A DNA stretch of 8,021 nt from Candidatus Omnitrophota bacterium (GCA_023228185.1 JALOBQ010000001.1:1-8021), one strand, 5' to 3'. Positions 1 through 7,210 are shown, numbered from the stretch's first letter. A program made the numbers and translations. The notes: a model not told the origin generated them from the letters alone.

Positions 1-123
1 AATAAAAATAATTAAAGCTACGATCCTTAAATAGTCTTTTCCCGGAGTATAAAAAACCAGGCAAGCGATAAAAAAAGGCACGCTTAAAATCCTGAATACC
101 GAAATTTTATTCGCAATATTCAT
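1..123 (-). CDS. pgsA: CDP-alcohol phosphatidyltransferase, N-terminal fragment (probable phosphatidylglycerophosphate synthase)
   Basis: Only the first 41 codons are present; the gene runs off the left edge. The fragment begins MNIANKISVFRIL and continues with a hydrophobic stretch (about residues 12-25), a short polar turn (TPGKDYLR) and the start of a second hydrophobic segment. An opening of the form MNxxNKxTxxRxxxxPxF is typical of PgsA, the inner-membrane enzyme that joins CDP-diacylglycerol to glycerol-3-phosphate in the first committed step to phosphatidylglycerol. The catalytic CDP-alcohol motif (DGxxAR...GxxxD) would lie beyond the edge, so the family call rests on the N-terminus alone and the exact substrate is inferred. 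The start is supported by a strong AAGGAG four bases upstream. It lies 59 nt downstream of lepB on the same strand, so it is probably in the same operon. Another CDP-alcohol transferase, such as phosphatidylserine synthase, is possible. Confidence 0.72.
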   Translation of the reverse strand, partial: MNIANKISVFRILSVPFFIACLVFYTPGKDYLRIVALIIFI

Positions 124-127
124 TGCA

Positions 128-133
128 CTCCTT
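128..133 (-). promoter_or_regulatory. Ribosome binding site of pgsA
   Basis: Read on the minus strand this is AAGGAG, four bases before the ATG at 121-123. It is one of the best Shine-Dalgarno matches in the window and fixes the start of the partial pgsA. pgsA is also the only gene here that does not overlap or nearly touch its upstream neighbour, so it needs its own ribosome entry. Confidence 0.75.
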
Positions 134-148
134 GTCATTTCCGCTTCG

Positions 149-165
149 GCTTGATTAGTTCAAGC
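149..165 (-). other. Small inverted repeat in the lepB-pgsA gap
   Basis: On the minus strand GCTTGA and TCAAGC form a perfect 6-bp stem around the 5-nt loop ACTAA. It lies in the only real intergenic gap of the window, 18 nt past the lepB stop and 26 nt before the pgsA start codon. No run of T follows it, so it does not look like an intrinsic terminator; a T-run lies before it instead. It could be a weak mRNA hairpin that processes or stabilises the message, or chance. Confidence 0.3.
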
Positions 166-182
166 TTCAGCAAAAAATCCGT

Positions 183-758
183 CTACTTGATCAACCTGGC
201 TCTTTGCGGCGGCCAATAAATAATTAATGCCTTACCCAAAAGATTATCTTTAGGCACGAATCCCCAGAAACGGCTATCCTTGCTTGAGGCCGAATTATCG
301 CCTAAAACAAAATAGCTATTCTCGGGGACAACAATCGCCTTACCCTCCAAAGCGAAATCACCCCTGTTATAATAATAGATCTTGTTAAATACCGGGTCGT
401 TAAGCAATTTACCATTAACGTAAATAGAACCGCCAATAATCTCAATTTTTTCTCCGGGCAAGCCAACCAGCCTTTTAATAAAATCTTTTTTCTTATCTTC
501 CGGATAAACAAAAACAACCACGTCTCCTCTTTTTGGATTAGCTACTGCGGGAAGGTAATATTTAGAAAAAGGAACACGCGCGCCATAAATAAATTTATTC
601 ACTAAAATCAAATCGCCTTCGATTAAAGTCATGCGCATCGAACCCGTGGGAATCCTGAAAGCCTGAAAGAAAAACGCGCGCACCACCATTGCCAAAAGAA
701 AAGCCACGATAATTGATTCAACCCAATCCCTGATCACTGATTTCTTTTTTAAACTCAT
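183..758 (-). CDS. lepB: Signal peptidase I
   Basis: Type I signal peptidase (family S26), the membrane-anchored Ser/Lys protease that removes signal peptides from exported proteins on the outer face of the cytoplasmic membrane. At 191 residues it is of the short type with one N-terminal membrane segment (about residues 13-31, after a basic KKK start). The nucleophile is Ser40 in the box IPTGSM. The general base is Lys95 in the box IKRLVGLPGE. The conserved box GDN..SS.DSR.WG.VP spans about 153-169, and the chain ends in the usual hydrophobic strand with YWPP. One oddity: the proline expected three residues after the catalytic serine (SMxPTL) is Met43, giving SMRMTL. The ATG overlaps the lepA stop as ATGA, and a GGAGG lies 10 nt upstream inside lepA. 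lepA followed by lepB is also the arrangement in E. coli. The family call is secure. Confidence 0.97.
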   Translation of the reverse strand: MSLKKKSVIRDWVESIIVAFLLAMVVRAFFFQAFRIPTGSMRMTLIEGDLILVNKFIYGARVPFSKYYLPAVANPKRGDVVVFVYPEDKKKDFIKRLVGLPGEKIEIIGGSIYVNGKLLNDPVFNKIYYYNRGDFALEGKAIVVPENSYFVLGDNSASSKDSRFWGFVPKDNLLGKALIIYWPPQRARLIK

Positions 759-2554
759 ATTTTTAATACCTCCAGGAACGCCTCCTGCGGAATTTCAACT
801 TTACCGAATTGCTTAAGGCGTTTCTTACCTTGTTTCTGTATATCCCAAAGTTTGCGTTTACGCGTAATATCGCCGCCGGAACATTTGCTGGTGGCGTGTT
901 TTCCTACCGGCCTGACTCTTTCCGAAGCTAAAATCTGGCTGCCGATGGCTGCCTGGATCACTACTTCAAAGAGCTGCCGGGGAATAAGCTCCTGCAATTT
1001 AGAAACTAATAAACGCGCCCGCGAGATAGCCTTATCCTTAAACATTAAAGAACTAAAAGCGTCGCAAATCTGGCTGTTTAACATAATGTCTAATTTAACG
1101 AGCTTTGTGGGCAAGTATTCTTTGAATTCATAATCCAGCGAACCATAGCCGCGGGTAATTGATTTTACGCGGTCATAAAAATCAACAATAATCTCAGAAA
1201 GCGGAATCTGGAATACCACTTTCACCCTATCCTCGCTTAAATATTCATTAGAAATAAATATGCCGCGCCGCGATTTGGTAAAATCACAAACCGCCTCGAT
1301 CGAATCAACGGGAACGATCATTAAAAGGCTGGCAAAAGGCTCTTGCGCTTCCTGGATATCCTGCGATGCGGGTAATTTACTTGGCGTGTCAACTTCTACC
1401 AATTCTCCGTCTTTATTTCTTACCCGGTAAACGACATTGGGCACGGTAAGGATAAGATTAAGGTTATACTCACGCTCCAGGCGCTCCTGGACTATTTCCA
1501 TATGCAAAAGGCCTAAAAAACCGCAGCGAAAACCTGTGCCAAAAGACTGGGAATTTTCCGGCTCAAAAACAAATGAAGCGTCAGAAAGCTTAAGCTTATG
1601 CAATGCTTCGCGTAACTGCGAAAAATCAGCAGGATTAACCGGATAGACGCCGCAAAAAACAAGCGGTTTAACCTGCCGATACCCAGGCATGGCTTCCTTG
1701 CAAGGATTATTAAAATCAGTAATCGTATCGCCGATAATTACATCGCGAGCGTCACGGATATTCGCGGTAAAATAACCTACTTCACCGCAAGTTAATAGAT
1801 CTACGGGATCATACTTTAAATTCTTAAATACGCCCAACTCTTCTATTTTATAACTGGCCTGAGAATGAAACATTTTCAGCGGGGTCTTCGGGTTAAGCGA
1901 ACCTTCAATAATTTTTACAAAAACCACCACTCCTTTAAAAGGATCGAAACGGCAATCAAAAACAAGCGCTTTTAAAAGCTGATCCGGATCTCCCTGCGGC
2001 GCGGGGATAACTTCTATAATCCGGTCAAGTATTTCTATTACTCCAGTGCCTTCTTTAGCCGAAGCCAAAATCACTTCTTCTTTCTTAAAGCCAAGGACAC
2101 TTTCAACCTGCCGCTCTACGCGCGGCAGATCCGCTGAAGCAAGGTCGATCTTATTAATTACCGGGATAACCTGCAGATTATTTTCCATTGCCAGATAAAA
2201 ATTACCCACGGTCTGAGCTTCAATTCCCTGGCCAGCGTCAATTACCAATACTGCGCCTTCACAGGCAGCCAGAGATTTAGATACTTCATAAGTAAAATCA
2301 ACGTGCCCGGGCGTATCGATAAGGTTCAAAATATATTCTTTGTTATGTTTCTTGGAAAAATAATTTAAGCGCACCATAGACGCCTTGATAGTGATCCCGC
2401 GCTCTTTTTCTAAATCCATATCATCAAGCAATTGATCGCCCCTGTGGCGGATATCCACCGCGCCGGTTAACTCCAGAATACGGTCAGCTAAAGTAGATTT
2501 ACCATGATCAATATGAGCGATAATTGAAAAATTACGAATTAATGATTTATCCAT
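755..2554 (-). CDS. lepA: Elongation factor 4 (LepA), back-translocating ribosomal GTPase
   Basis: Full-length LepA/EF4 of 599 residues, the usual family length. It is a translational GTPase that acts on stalled or initiating ribosomes. The G domain shows the P-loop AHIDHGKST (13-21), switch I RGIT (52-55), DTPGH (80-84, with the catalytic His84) and NKID (134-137). The EF-G-like domains follow; the box GFRCGFLGLLHMEI, typical of LepA, lies near the middle. The LepA-specific C-terminal domain has GGDITRKRKLW and KKRLKQFG, ending in EIPQEAFLEVL. There is no EF-G domain IV, which separates it from EF-G. The C-terminal domain reads KHATSKCSGGD, where many homologues have an aspartate-containing lead-in and AKCYGGD. 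The start overlaps the cmk stop by 8 nt (ATGGATAA) and no good Shine-Dalgarno precedes it, so it is probably translated by coupling to cmk. It overlaps lepB downstream by 4 nt. Confidence 0.98.
   Translation of the reverse strand: MDKSLIRNFSIIAHIDHGKSTLADRILELTGAVDIRHRGDQLLDDMDLEKERGITIKASMVRLNYFSKKHNKEYILNLIDTPGHVDFTYEVSKSLAACEGAVLVIDAGQGIEAQTVGNFYLAMENNLQVIPVINKIDLASADLPRVERQVESVLGFKKEEVILASAKEGTGVIEILDRIIEVIPAPQGDPDQLLKALVFDCRFDPFKGVVVFVKIIEGSLNPKTPLKMFHSQASYKIEELGVFKNLKYDPVDLLTCGEVGYFTANIRDARDVIIGDTITDFNNPCKEAMPGYRQVKPLVFCGVYPVNPADFSQLREALHKLKLSDASFVFEPENSQSFGTGFRCGFLGLLHMEIVQERLEREYNLNLILTVPNVVYRVRNKDGELVEVDTPSKLPASQDIQEAQEPFASLLMIVPVDSIEAVCDFTKSRRGIFISNEYLSEDRVKVVFQIPLSEIIVDFYDRVKSITRGYGSLDYEFKEYLPTKLVKLDIMLNSQICDAFSSLMFKDKAISRARLLVSKLQELIPRQLFEVVIQAAIGSQILASERVRPVGKHATSKCSGGDITRKRKLWDIQKQGKKRLKQFGKVEIPQEAFLEVLKI
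769..773 (-). promoter_or_regulatory. Ribosome binding site of lepB, inside the lepA 3' end
   Basis: Minus-strand GGAGG (within TGGAGGT), embedded in the last codons of lepA and 10 nt from the lepB ATG. The spacing is slightly long. Together with the ATGA overlap it supports both fresh initiation and coupling to lepA translation. Confidence 0.6.
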
Positions 2555-3209
2555 TTGATTTTATCCGCTGCAACATTACTTCCACTACCTCTTCAATATT
2601 TAAATTCGTGGTATCCACGTATACGGCATCCTCAGCCTGTTTAAGCGGCGAGCATTCCCTGGTAGAATCAATTTTGTCGCGATTAGCCAGATCGCTTTTT
2701 ACATCCGTGATAGCGATCTGTTCACCAAGCGCGCGCATTTCTTTAAACCTTCGCTTCACGCGTTCCGAACTTTGAGCGTCAATATAAAATTTAAATTCAG
2801 CTGCCGGAAAAACCACTGTGCCGATATCTCTGCCGTCTAAAACGCAATTTCCGCGCTTGCCTAACTGCCTTTGCAAACCAACCATTACCTGGCGGACATG
2901 TTTAAGTTTAGCAATATCAGAGACAAATCTGGTAATCCGCGGCTGGCGGATTTCCGAAGACACGTCAAAGCCATCTAAAAAAACATTCAGCGTGCCGTCA
3001 GGATTGTTACGCAAATCGATATTCACCTGATCCGCTAATAAGGAGATTTTTTCGCAATCTGAAACAGGAATATTCGCATCCAAAGCCTTAAGCGTGAGCG
3101 CCCGGTACATCGCGCCGGTATCAATATATAAAAACCCGAGTTTTTTAGCCAAAATTTTGGCTACTGTGCTTTTACCTGCCCCCGCGGGTCCGTCAATAGC
3201 AATAATCAT
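2547..3209 (-). CDS. cmk: Cytidylate kinase (CMP/dCMP kinase)
   Basis: Phosphorylates CMP and dCMP with ATP in pyrimidine nucleotide recycling; cytoplasmic. At 220 residues it is a normal bacterial Cmk length. Seen motifs: Walker A GPAGAGKST (7-15), the nucleotide-monophosphate site DTGAMYRA (30-37), the CMP-kinase insert with DVSSEIR (82-88), and VLDGRDIGTVVFP (123-135). Near the C-terminus VDTTNL is followed by EEVVEVM, also typical of the family. The start overlaps the tyrA stop as ATGA. The 20 bases before it are almost pure A and T with no Shine-Dalgarno, so translation most likely depends on ribosomes finishing tyrA. In many bacteria cmk follows tyrA-aroA; here it follows tyrA directly. 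Its product CDP feeds, among others, the CDP-lipid route used by the pgsA product, though that link is only general metabolism. Confidence 0.97.
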   Translation of the reverse strand: MIIAIDGPAGAGKSTVAKILAKKLGFLYIDTGAMYRALTLKALDANIPVSDCEKISLLADQVNIDLRNNPDGTLNVFLDGFDVSSEIRQPRITRFVSDIAKLKHVRQVMVGLQRQLGKRGNCVLDGRDIGTVVFPAAEFKFYIDAQSSERVKRRFKEMRALGEQIAITDVKSDLANRDKIDSTRECSPLKQAEDAVYVDTTNLNIEEVVEVMLQRIKSNG

Positions 3210-4036
3210 TTTTTATATTTATCTTTTTTATTTGATATAAGCAGGATTTTAGTCAGTTTAACCTGATCATTACTTTCTATTGCGGATTTCAAACCGGCAA
3301 GATTACGCTCAAAAGATTTTATCGCATGCAAAAGATGCATTGGATTACTTAAGAATATCTGTGACCAAAGGCAAGCATCGGATGAAGCAATACGCGTGGT
3401 ATCTTTAAAACTACCGGCGCAGAATTTTAAATATTTATCCGGCACAGCCAGGTTAAGCGAAAATGCGACTGCGTGCGGCAAGTGGCTGGTAAACGCTAAT
3501 ATCTGATCGTGCTTTTTAGCAGGCATTACCACACAAGTCACTGCCAATTTCTTCCATAATAATTTAACTTTTTTTAAAACCGCGCTCTTCGTATTTTTAT
3601 CCGGGGTAAGGATACAAAGAGAACCCTTAAAAAGATCTTTGCGGGCAAAAATTATACCCTTATTCTCTGATCCGGTTAAAGGATGACAGCCCAAAAAATT
3701 TGGTAAAACATTGCTTAAGTTCCGTACAACCGCCTCTTTGGTGCTGGCCACATCAATCACAACGCAATCTTCATTTAATAAACCAGAGATTCTCCCGCCT
3801 AATTCGATAATCGTCTCAATCGGCGCTGCCAAAATGACCAGATCCGCTGAAGATACTTCAGAAAGCGAAAAAACCGGCCGGCCAATCGCGCCAATCTTCT
3901 TAGCTAACAAAGCATTCTTCCTGCTACGGCTTAATCCAAGTACTTCTCCGGCTAAACGCTTTTCTTTTAGAGCCAGCCCAAGTGAACCACCGATTAAACC
4001 TGTGCCTAAAATAACTACTTTTTTGAACAAAACCAT
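3206..4036 (-). CDS. tyrA: Prephenate dehydrogenase (TyrA family)
   Basis: Oxidative decarboxylation of prephenate to 4-hydroxyphenylpyruvate, the tyrosine branch. The 276 residues comprise an N-terminal Rossmann domain with GTGLIGGSLG (11-20) and a helical dimerisation domain. Active-site boxes are present: Ser98 in DVASTK, His118 in HPLTGSE, SHLPH at 184-188 and Arg215 in FKDTTRIASSD. The end of the second Rossmann strand reads LSRSRK (35-40) and lacks the acidic residue that usually selects NAD, so NADP may be preferred (inference). No C-terminal ACT domain follows, so direct tyrosine feedback through such a domain is unlikely. The C-terminus is lysine-rich and encoded by A-runs. The ATG shares one base with the aroF stop (TAATG), with a modest AAGGG about 7 nt upstream. 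An arogenate or mixed cyclohexadienyl dehydrogenase cannot be excluded. Confidence 0.93.
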   Translation of the reverse strand: MVLFKKVVILGTGLIGGSLGLALKEKRLAGEVLGLSRSRKNALLAKKIGAIGRPVFSLSEVSSADLVILAAPIETIIELGGRISGLLNEDCVVIDVASTKEAVVRNLSNVLPNFLGCHPLTGSENKGIIFARKDLFKGSLCILTPDKNTKSAVLKKVKLLWKKLAVTCVVMPAKKHDQILAFTSHLPHAVAFSLNLAVPDKYLKFCAGSFKDTTRIASSDACLWSQIFLSNPMHLLHAIKSFERNLAGLKSAIESNDQVKLTKILLISNKKDKYKK

Positions 4037-5052
4037 TATAGCGCCCTTCCTAAAACGCCGGCTAATGCCTTAATTTCTTTCATTAAATTAGAAAAATTCT
4101 CCGGGATTAAAGATTGCATTCCGTCAGAACAAGTATCTTCAGGATGATTATGCACTTCAACGATTAGCCCATCCGCGCCTGCGGCAATCGCGGCTTTAGA
4201 TAATGCCGGCACATAACCCCACTTACCAGCCGCGTGCGACGGATCGACAATGATCGGCAAATGCGATAATTGCTTAACTACTGCAACCGCGCTAATATCC
4301 AAAGTATTACGCGTCGAATCCTCAAAAGTGCGGATTCCGCGCTCGCAGAGAATCACGGAAAAATTCCCACCGGATAAAATGTATTCGGCGCTCATCAGCA
4401 TATCTTTTACGGTAGAAGCCATTCCGCGCTTTAAAAGCACGGGTTTTTTAGTCGCTCCTACTTCTTTTAAAAGATTGAAATTCTGCATATTCCGCGCGCC
4501 AATCTGTAGAATATCAGCGTAATTACCCACTAAACCGACATCACGCGGATCCATTACTTCAGTAACTGTGGCTAAGCCTAACTTTTCGCCTACTTCTTTA
4601 AGCATCTTTAAACCATCCTCGCCTAATCCTTGAAAACTATACGGAGAAGTGCGCGGTTTAAAAGCGCCGCCTCGCAAAACAGTGGCGCCGGAAAGCTTAA
4701 CCTGTTTAGCAATTTCATAAAGAGTATCCAGATTTTCAATCGCGCAAGGCCCTGCCATAACTACGATATTCTTACCGCCGATTAAAACATTCTTGCCTAA
4801 ATCAATTACCGAATCTTCTTTTTTAAATTCGCGTGAAACAAGCCGAAACGGCGAAAGTATCGGCATAACATTTTCCACGCCGGGGAAAACTCCTAAAGGA
4901 GTAACCCTAAGCACATCCTCCGGCCCGATTAAACCGATAATCGTTCTTTCCGTTCCTTTCGATATATGCACAGTAATACCTAAAGCTTTCACTTTCTCGA
5001 TGATATGGTTAATTTGCTGCTCTGTTGCGTCTGGTTTTAAAACAATAATCAT
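4036..5052 (-). CDS. aroF: 3-deoxy-7-phosphoheptulonate synthase (DAHP synthase), type I-beta with N-terminal regulatory domain
   Basis: Condenses phosphoenolpyruvate and erythrose-4-phosphate, the first step of the shikimate pathway. Length is 338 residues, which by my recollection equals the Thermotoga maritima enzyme, and the layout matches: a ferredoxin-like domain (about 1-66, with [12 protein letters not shown]), then the TIM barrel. Metal ligands can be placed: Cys103 (AGPCAIE), His273 (DPSHAAGK), Glu299 (VEVH) and Asp310 (SDGMQS). The substrate loop [11 protein letters not shown] spans 132-142, with [10 protein letters not shown] at 183-192 and LLKRG at 206-210. In the Thermotoga enzyme the N-terminal domain mediates tyrosine inhibition, so feedback control is likely here too (inference). 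I chose the ATG at 5050-5052 over one six codons upstream: it forms an ATGA overlap with the hisC stop, has AAGGAG five bases before it, and matches the family N-terminus (MIIVLKP). Confidence 0.96.
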   Translation of the reverse strand: MIIVLKPDATEQQINHIIEKVKALGITVHISKGTERTIIGLIGPEDVLRVTPLGVFPGVENVMPILSPFRLVSREFKKEDSVIDLGKNVLIGGKNIVVMAGPCAIENLDTLYEIAKQVKLSGATVLRGGAFKPRTSPYSFQGLGEDGLKMLKEVGEKLGLATVTEVMDPRDVGLVGNYADILQIGARNMQNFNLLKEVGATKKPVLLKRGMASTVKDMLMSAEYILSGGNFSVILCERGIRTFEDSTRNTLDISAVAVVKQLSHLPIIVDPSHAAGKWGYVPALSKAAIAAGADGLIVEVHNHPEDTCSDGMQSLIPENFSNLMKEIKALAGVLGRAL

Positions 5053-6149
5053 TCTATCTCCTTGAGGCATTTCTTAAATGCCTTGATAAATTTAGTATTT
5101 TCCCAACTATTGCCTATCGTTACGCGGACAAAATTTTTCAAACCGTATTCATCCATCGCTCTAACAATCACGCCGAGTTTAAGCAAACTTTGAAAAACCT
5201 GATAGCCATCTTTGCCTGTATCTAAAAGGATGAAATTGGTTACCGAGGGCAAATAGCTAAATCCCAGCTGTTTAAACTGCGCGTAAAGAAATTTCTTACC
5301 GCTAAGATTAGAACGATATAAACGCTTTAAAAAAGATCTATCTTCCAAACCAGCTGCCGCGGCAACCAAAGCAAGGCTGTTCACGTTAAAAGGCTGGCGC
5401 ACTCTTTGCATATATTCAGCAAGCGCTTTATCGGCTAAAGCATAACCGATACGTAAACCCGCTAAACCGTAAGCCTTGGAAAAAGTCCTTAAAACAATCA
5501 CGTTTTTATTTTTTATATAATTTAAGGAACTCGGAAAATCATTGACATCAATAAAAGTATCGTAAGCTTCATCAAAAACCACGATTGTGCTTTTAGGTAC
5601 AACCTTAAGAAAAGCTTCCACCTCTTTTTTATTCAAATAGGTGCCCGTGGGATTGTTAGGATTAGCGATAAAAATAACTTTACATTTTTTATCTAAAGCG
5701 GCAGTTAACCCTTTTAAATTATATTTAAAATCAACAAGCGGCACGCGTTTTATCTTGCGGTCATTAACCTGCGCGATAATGCCATACTCAAGAAAAGTTG
5801 ATTCGCTAGTTAATACGAATTCATCCGGCTCAACAAATGTCCTGATAATCACGTCGATCAATTCATCAGAACCGTTTCCCAAGACGATTGAAGCAGGACA
5901 AACGCCATACAGTTTAGCCAATTTATTTTTTAGATAAAACCCGCGCGAATCCGGATAACGATTAATCCCTGAAAGCGCGGCCTTGATCGCCTTTATCGCT
6001 TTCGGCGACGGCCCAAGCGGATTTTCGTTAGAAGCCAGTTTAATCACCTCTCTTAAACCAAACTCACGTTTAGTTTCCTCGATTGGTTTGCCCGCCAGAT
6101 AAGGGCAGCTTTTTAAAATATTTTTTCTTACCAAACTTTCAACTTTCAT
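5049..6149 (-). CDS. hisC: Histidinol-phosphate aminotransferase family, probable aromatic aminotransferase
   Basis: PLP-dependent fold-type I aminotransferase of the HisC family, 366 residues. It shows [12 protein letters not shown] (38-49), NRYPDS (63-68), GNGSDELID (91-99), NPNNPTGT (163-170) and FDEAYDTF (192-199). The PLP lysine is Lys225 in [15 protein letters not shown], and a C-terminal VRVTIG carries the carboxylate-binding arginine. HisC converts imidazole-acetol phosphate to histidinol phosphate. Family members can also transaminate aromatic 2-oxo acids, and the position between pheA and aroF suggests it makes Phe and Tyr from phenylpyruvate and 4-hydroxyphenylpyruvate, perhaps besides its histidine role (inference from context). 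No other his gene is in the window. The start at 6147-6149 overlaps the pheA stop by one base (TAATG) and has AGGAG four bases upstream. The longer ORF form from 6194 would run 46 nt into pheA and adds 15 residues not typical of the family. Confidence 0.93.
   Translation of the reverse strand: MKVESLVRKNILKSCPYLAGKPIEETKREFGLREVIKLASNENPLGPSPKAIKAIKAALSGINRYPDSRGFYLKNKLAKLYGVCPASIVLGNGSDELIDVIIRTFVEPDEFVLTSESTFLEYGIIAQVNDRKIKRVPLVDFKYNLKGLTAALDKKCKVIFIANPNNPTGTYLNKKEVEAFLKVVPKSTIVVFDEAYDTFIDVNDFPSSLNYIKNKNVIVLRTFSKAYGLAGLRIGYALADKALAEYMQRVRQPFNVNSLALVAAAAGLEDRSFLKRLYRSNLSGKKFLYAQFKQLGFSYLPSVTNFILLDTGKDGYQVFQSLLKLGVIVRAMDEYGLKNFVRVTIGNSWENTKFIKAFKKCLKEIE
5058..5063 (-). promoter_or_regulatory. 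Ribosome binding site that decides the aroF start
   Basis: Minus-strand AAGGAG, five bases before the ATG at 5050-5052. It lies between that ATG and the alternative in-frame ATG at 5068-5070, so it can serve only the shorter form. Confidence 0.8.
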
Positions 6150-7210
6150 TATTCTCCTACAGGGTATGACCCTAAAATTTTCATAAACACGCATTTCTTA
6201 TCCAAAGCAGAAAGCGCCTTTTTCACCTTTGTATCAAACTGATGGCCGCATAAATCGATGAAAAAATAATATTCCCAGGCTTTTTTCTTGGATGGGCGCG
6301 ACTCAATTTTAGTTAAATTAATACCGTATCTCTTAAACGGCATTAACATATCATAAAGCGCGCCGACTTTATCTTTAATCGAAAATAGCACGCTCGTCCT
6401 GTCCATGCCTGTTCTCACCGGGTCATGTTTACCAATCACAAAAAAACGCGTGATATTATGCGGCGAATCCTCAATGTGCAAAGCAAAAACTTTCAATCCG
6501 TAAACTCTGGAAGCCAGTAATGAAGCGATTGCCGCGCAATTTTTTTCTTTCGCGGCGATTTCCACTGCCCGCGTAGTGCTGGAAACATCAATCAGTTCAG
6601 CGCAGGCCAAATGTTCCTGAAGCCAGATACGGCATTGCCCAAAAACCTGCGGATGAGAATAAACACGCTTGATCATATTGGCCGGACAATTTGACAAAAG
6701 GTTATGCGAAACATCCAGGATAACCTGGGAACATATTTTTAGGTTGCTTTCCGCAAAGATATCTAAAGTATGGCTTACCGCGCCTTCAATGGAATTTTCC
6801 ACAGGCACGACACCGTAATCAGCGCTTCCCCGTTCAACTTCCAGAAAAACATCGGCGATATTATTGCAAGCCAGATATTGGACTTGAGTGCCGAATTTTT
6901 TCAAAGCGGCTAAATTAGAAAAACTCGCTTCCGGCCCCATATAAGCGACGACCGTTCTTTTTTCTAAAGCCAACCCCGCAGACATTATCTCGCGGTAAAT
7001 TGATTCAAGCGCGCCGCGCTTTAAAGGCCCTTTGGTAAACTGCGCCAATTTCTTTAAAACCTGGCTTTCTCTTTCCGGAGAATAAATACTTTTACCGGAT
7101 TGGATCTTAACCTTACCAATATCCATAGTAATCTTAGCCCTGGAATTTAAAAGTTTAATTATGTTCTTATCCAACGCGTCAATTTTCTGGCGTAATTTTT
7201 TCAGCTTCAT
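6149..7210 (-). CDS. pheA: Bifunctional chorismate mutase / prephenate dehydratase (P-protein)
   Basis: Two steps of phenylalanine synthesis: chorismate to prephenate, then to phenylpyruvate. With the start used here it has 353 residues in three parts. Residues 1-85 are an AroQ-type chorismate mutase with the expected basic residues Arg7, Arg24, Lys35 and the pair Arg47-Glu48, ending in REIMSAGLALE. Residues 87-260 are the dehydratase: AYMGPEASFS, GVVPVENSIEGAV (133-145) and the catalytic TRF motif (254-256). Residues about 271-353 are an ACT domain keeping GAL (283-285) and ESRP (303-306), the phenylalanine-binding signatures, so feedback inhibition by Phe is likely. A longer form from 7252 is possible on paper, but the ATG at 7208-7210 has a perfect GGAGG six bases upstream and gives the family N-terminus. 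Even so the gene overlaps the scpB 3' end by 32 nt. Confidence 0.97.
   Translation of the reverse strand: MKLKKLRQKIDALDKNIIKLLNSRAKITMDIGKVKIQSGKSIYSPERESQVLKKLAQFTKGPLKRGALESIYREIMSAGLALEKRTVVAYMGPEASFSNLAALKKFGTQVQYLACNNIADVFLEVERGSADYGVVPVENSIEGAVSHTLDIFAESNLKICSQVILDVSHNLLSNCPANMIKRVYSHPQVFGQCRIWLQEHLACAELIDVSSTTRAVEIAAKEKNCAAIASLLASRVYGLKVFALHIEDSPHNITRFFVIGKHDPVRTGMDRTSVLFSIKDKVGALYDMLMPFKRYGINLTKIESRPSKKKAWEYYFFIDLCGHQFDTKVKKALSALDKKCVFMKILGSYPVGE
6154..6158 (-). promoter_or_regulatory. Ribosome binding site that decides the hisC start
   Basis: Minus-strand AGGAG in the last codons of pheA, four bases before the ATG at 6147-6149. It lies downstream of the alternative ATG at 6194 and so supports the shorter HisC. 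Confidence 0.72.

Noticed and set aside
124..182. Intrinsic terminator after lepB
   Set aside because: The stem is short and AT-containing and is not followed by T residues on the transcribed strand; the T-run comes before it.
302..517. Minus-strand frame of 71 codons inside lepB
   Set aside because: It overlaps the catalytic lysine and C-terminal boxes of lepB in a different frame and resembles no protein I know.
852..1133. Plus-strand open frame of 93 codons opposite lepA
   Set aside because: Fully inside conserved lepA on the other strand, no recognisable domain and no ribosome site; other plus-strand frames opposite cmk, tyrA, aroF, hisC and scpB were dropped for the same reason.
755..2554. 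LepA as elongation factor G or a tetracycline-resistance ribosomal protection protein
   Set aside because: The LepA-specific C-terminal domain (GGDITRKRKLW and EIPQEAFLEVL) is present, and the length of 599 residues fits LepA and not the longer EF-G type.
6150..6194. Longer HisC starting at 6194
   Set aside because: The extra 15 residues are simply the pheA 3' end in another frame; the ATG at 6149 has AGGAG and the typical one-base stop-start overlap.
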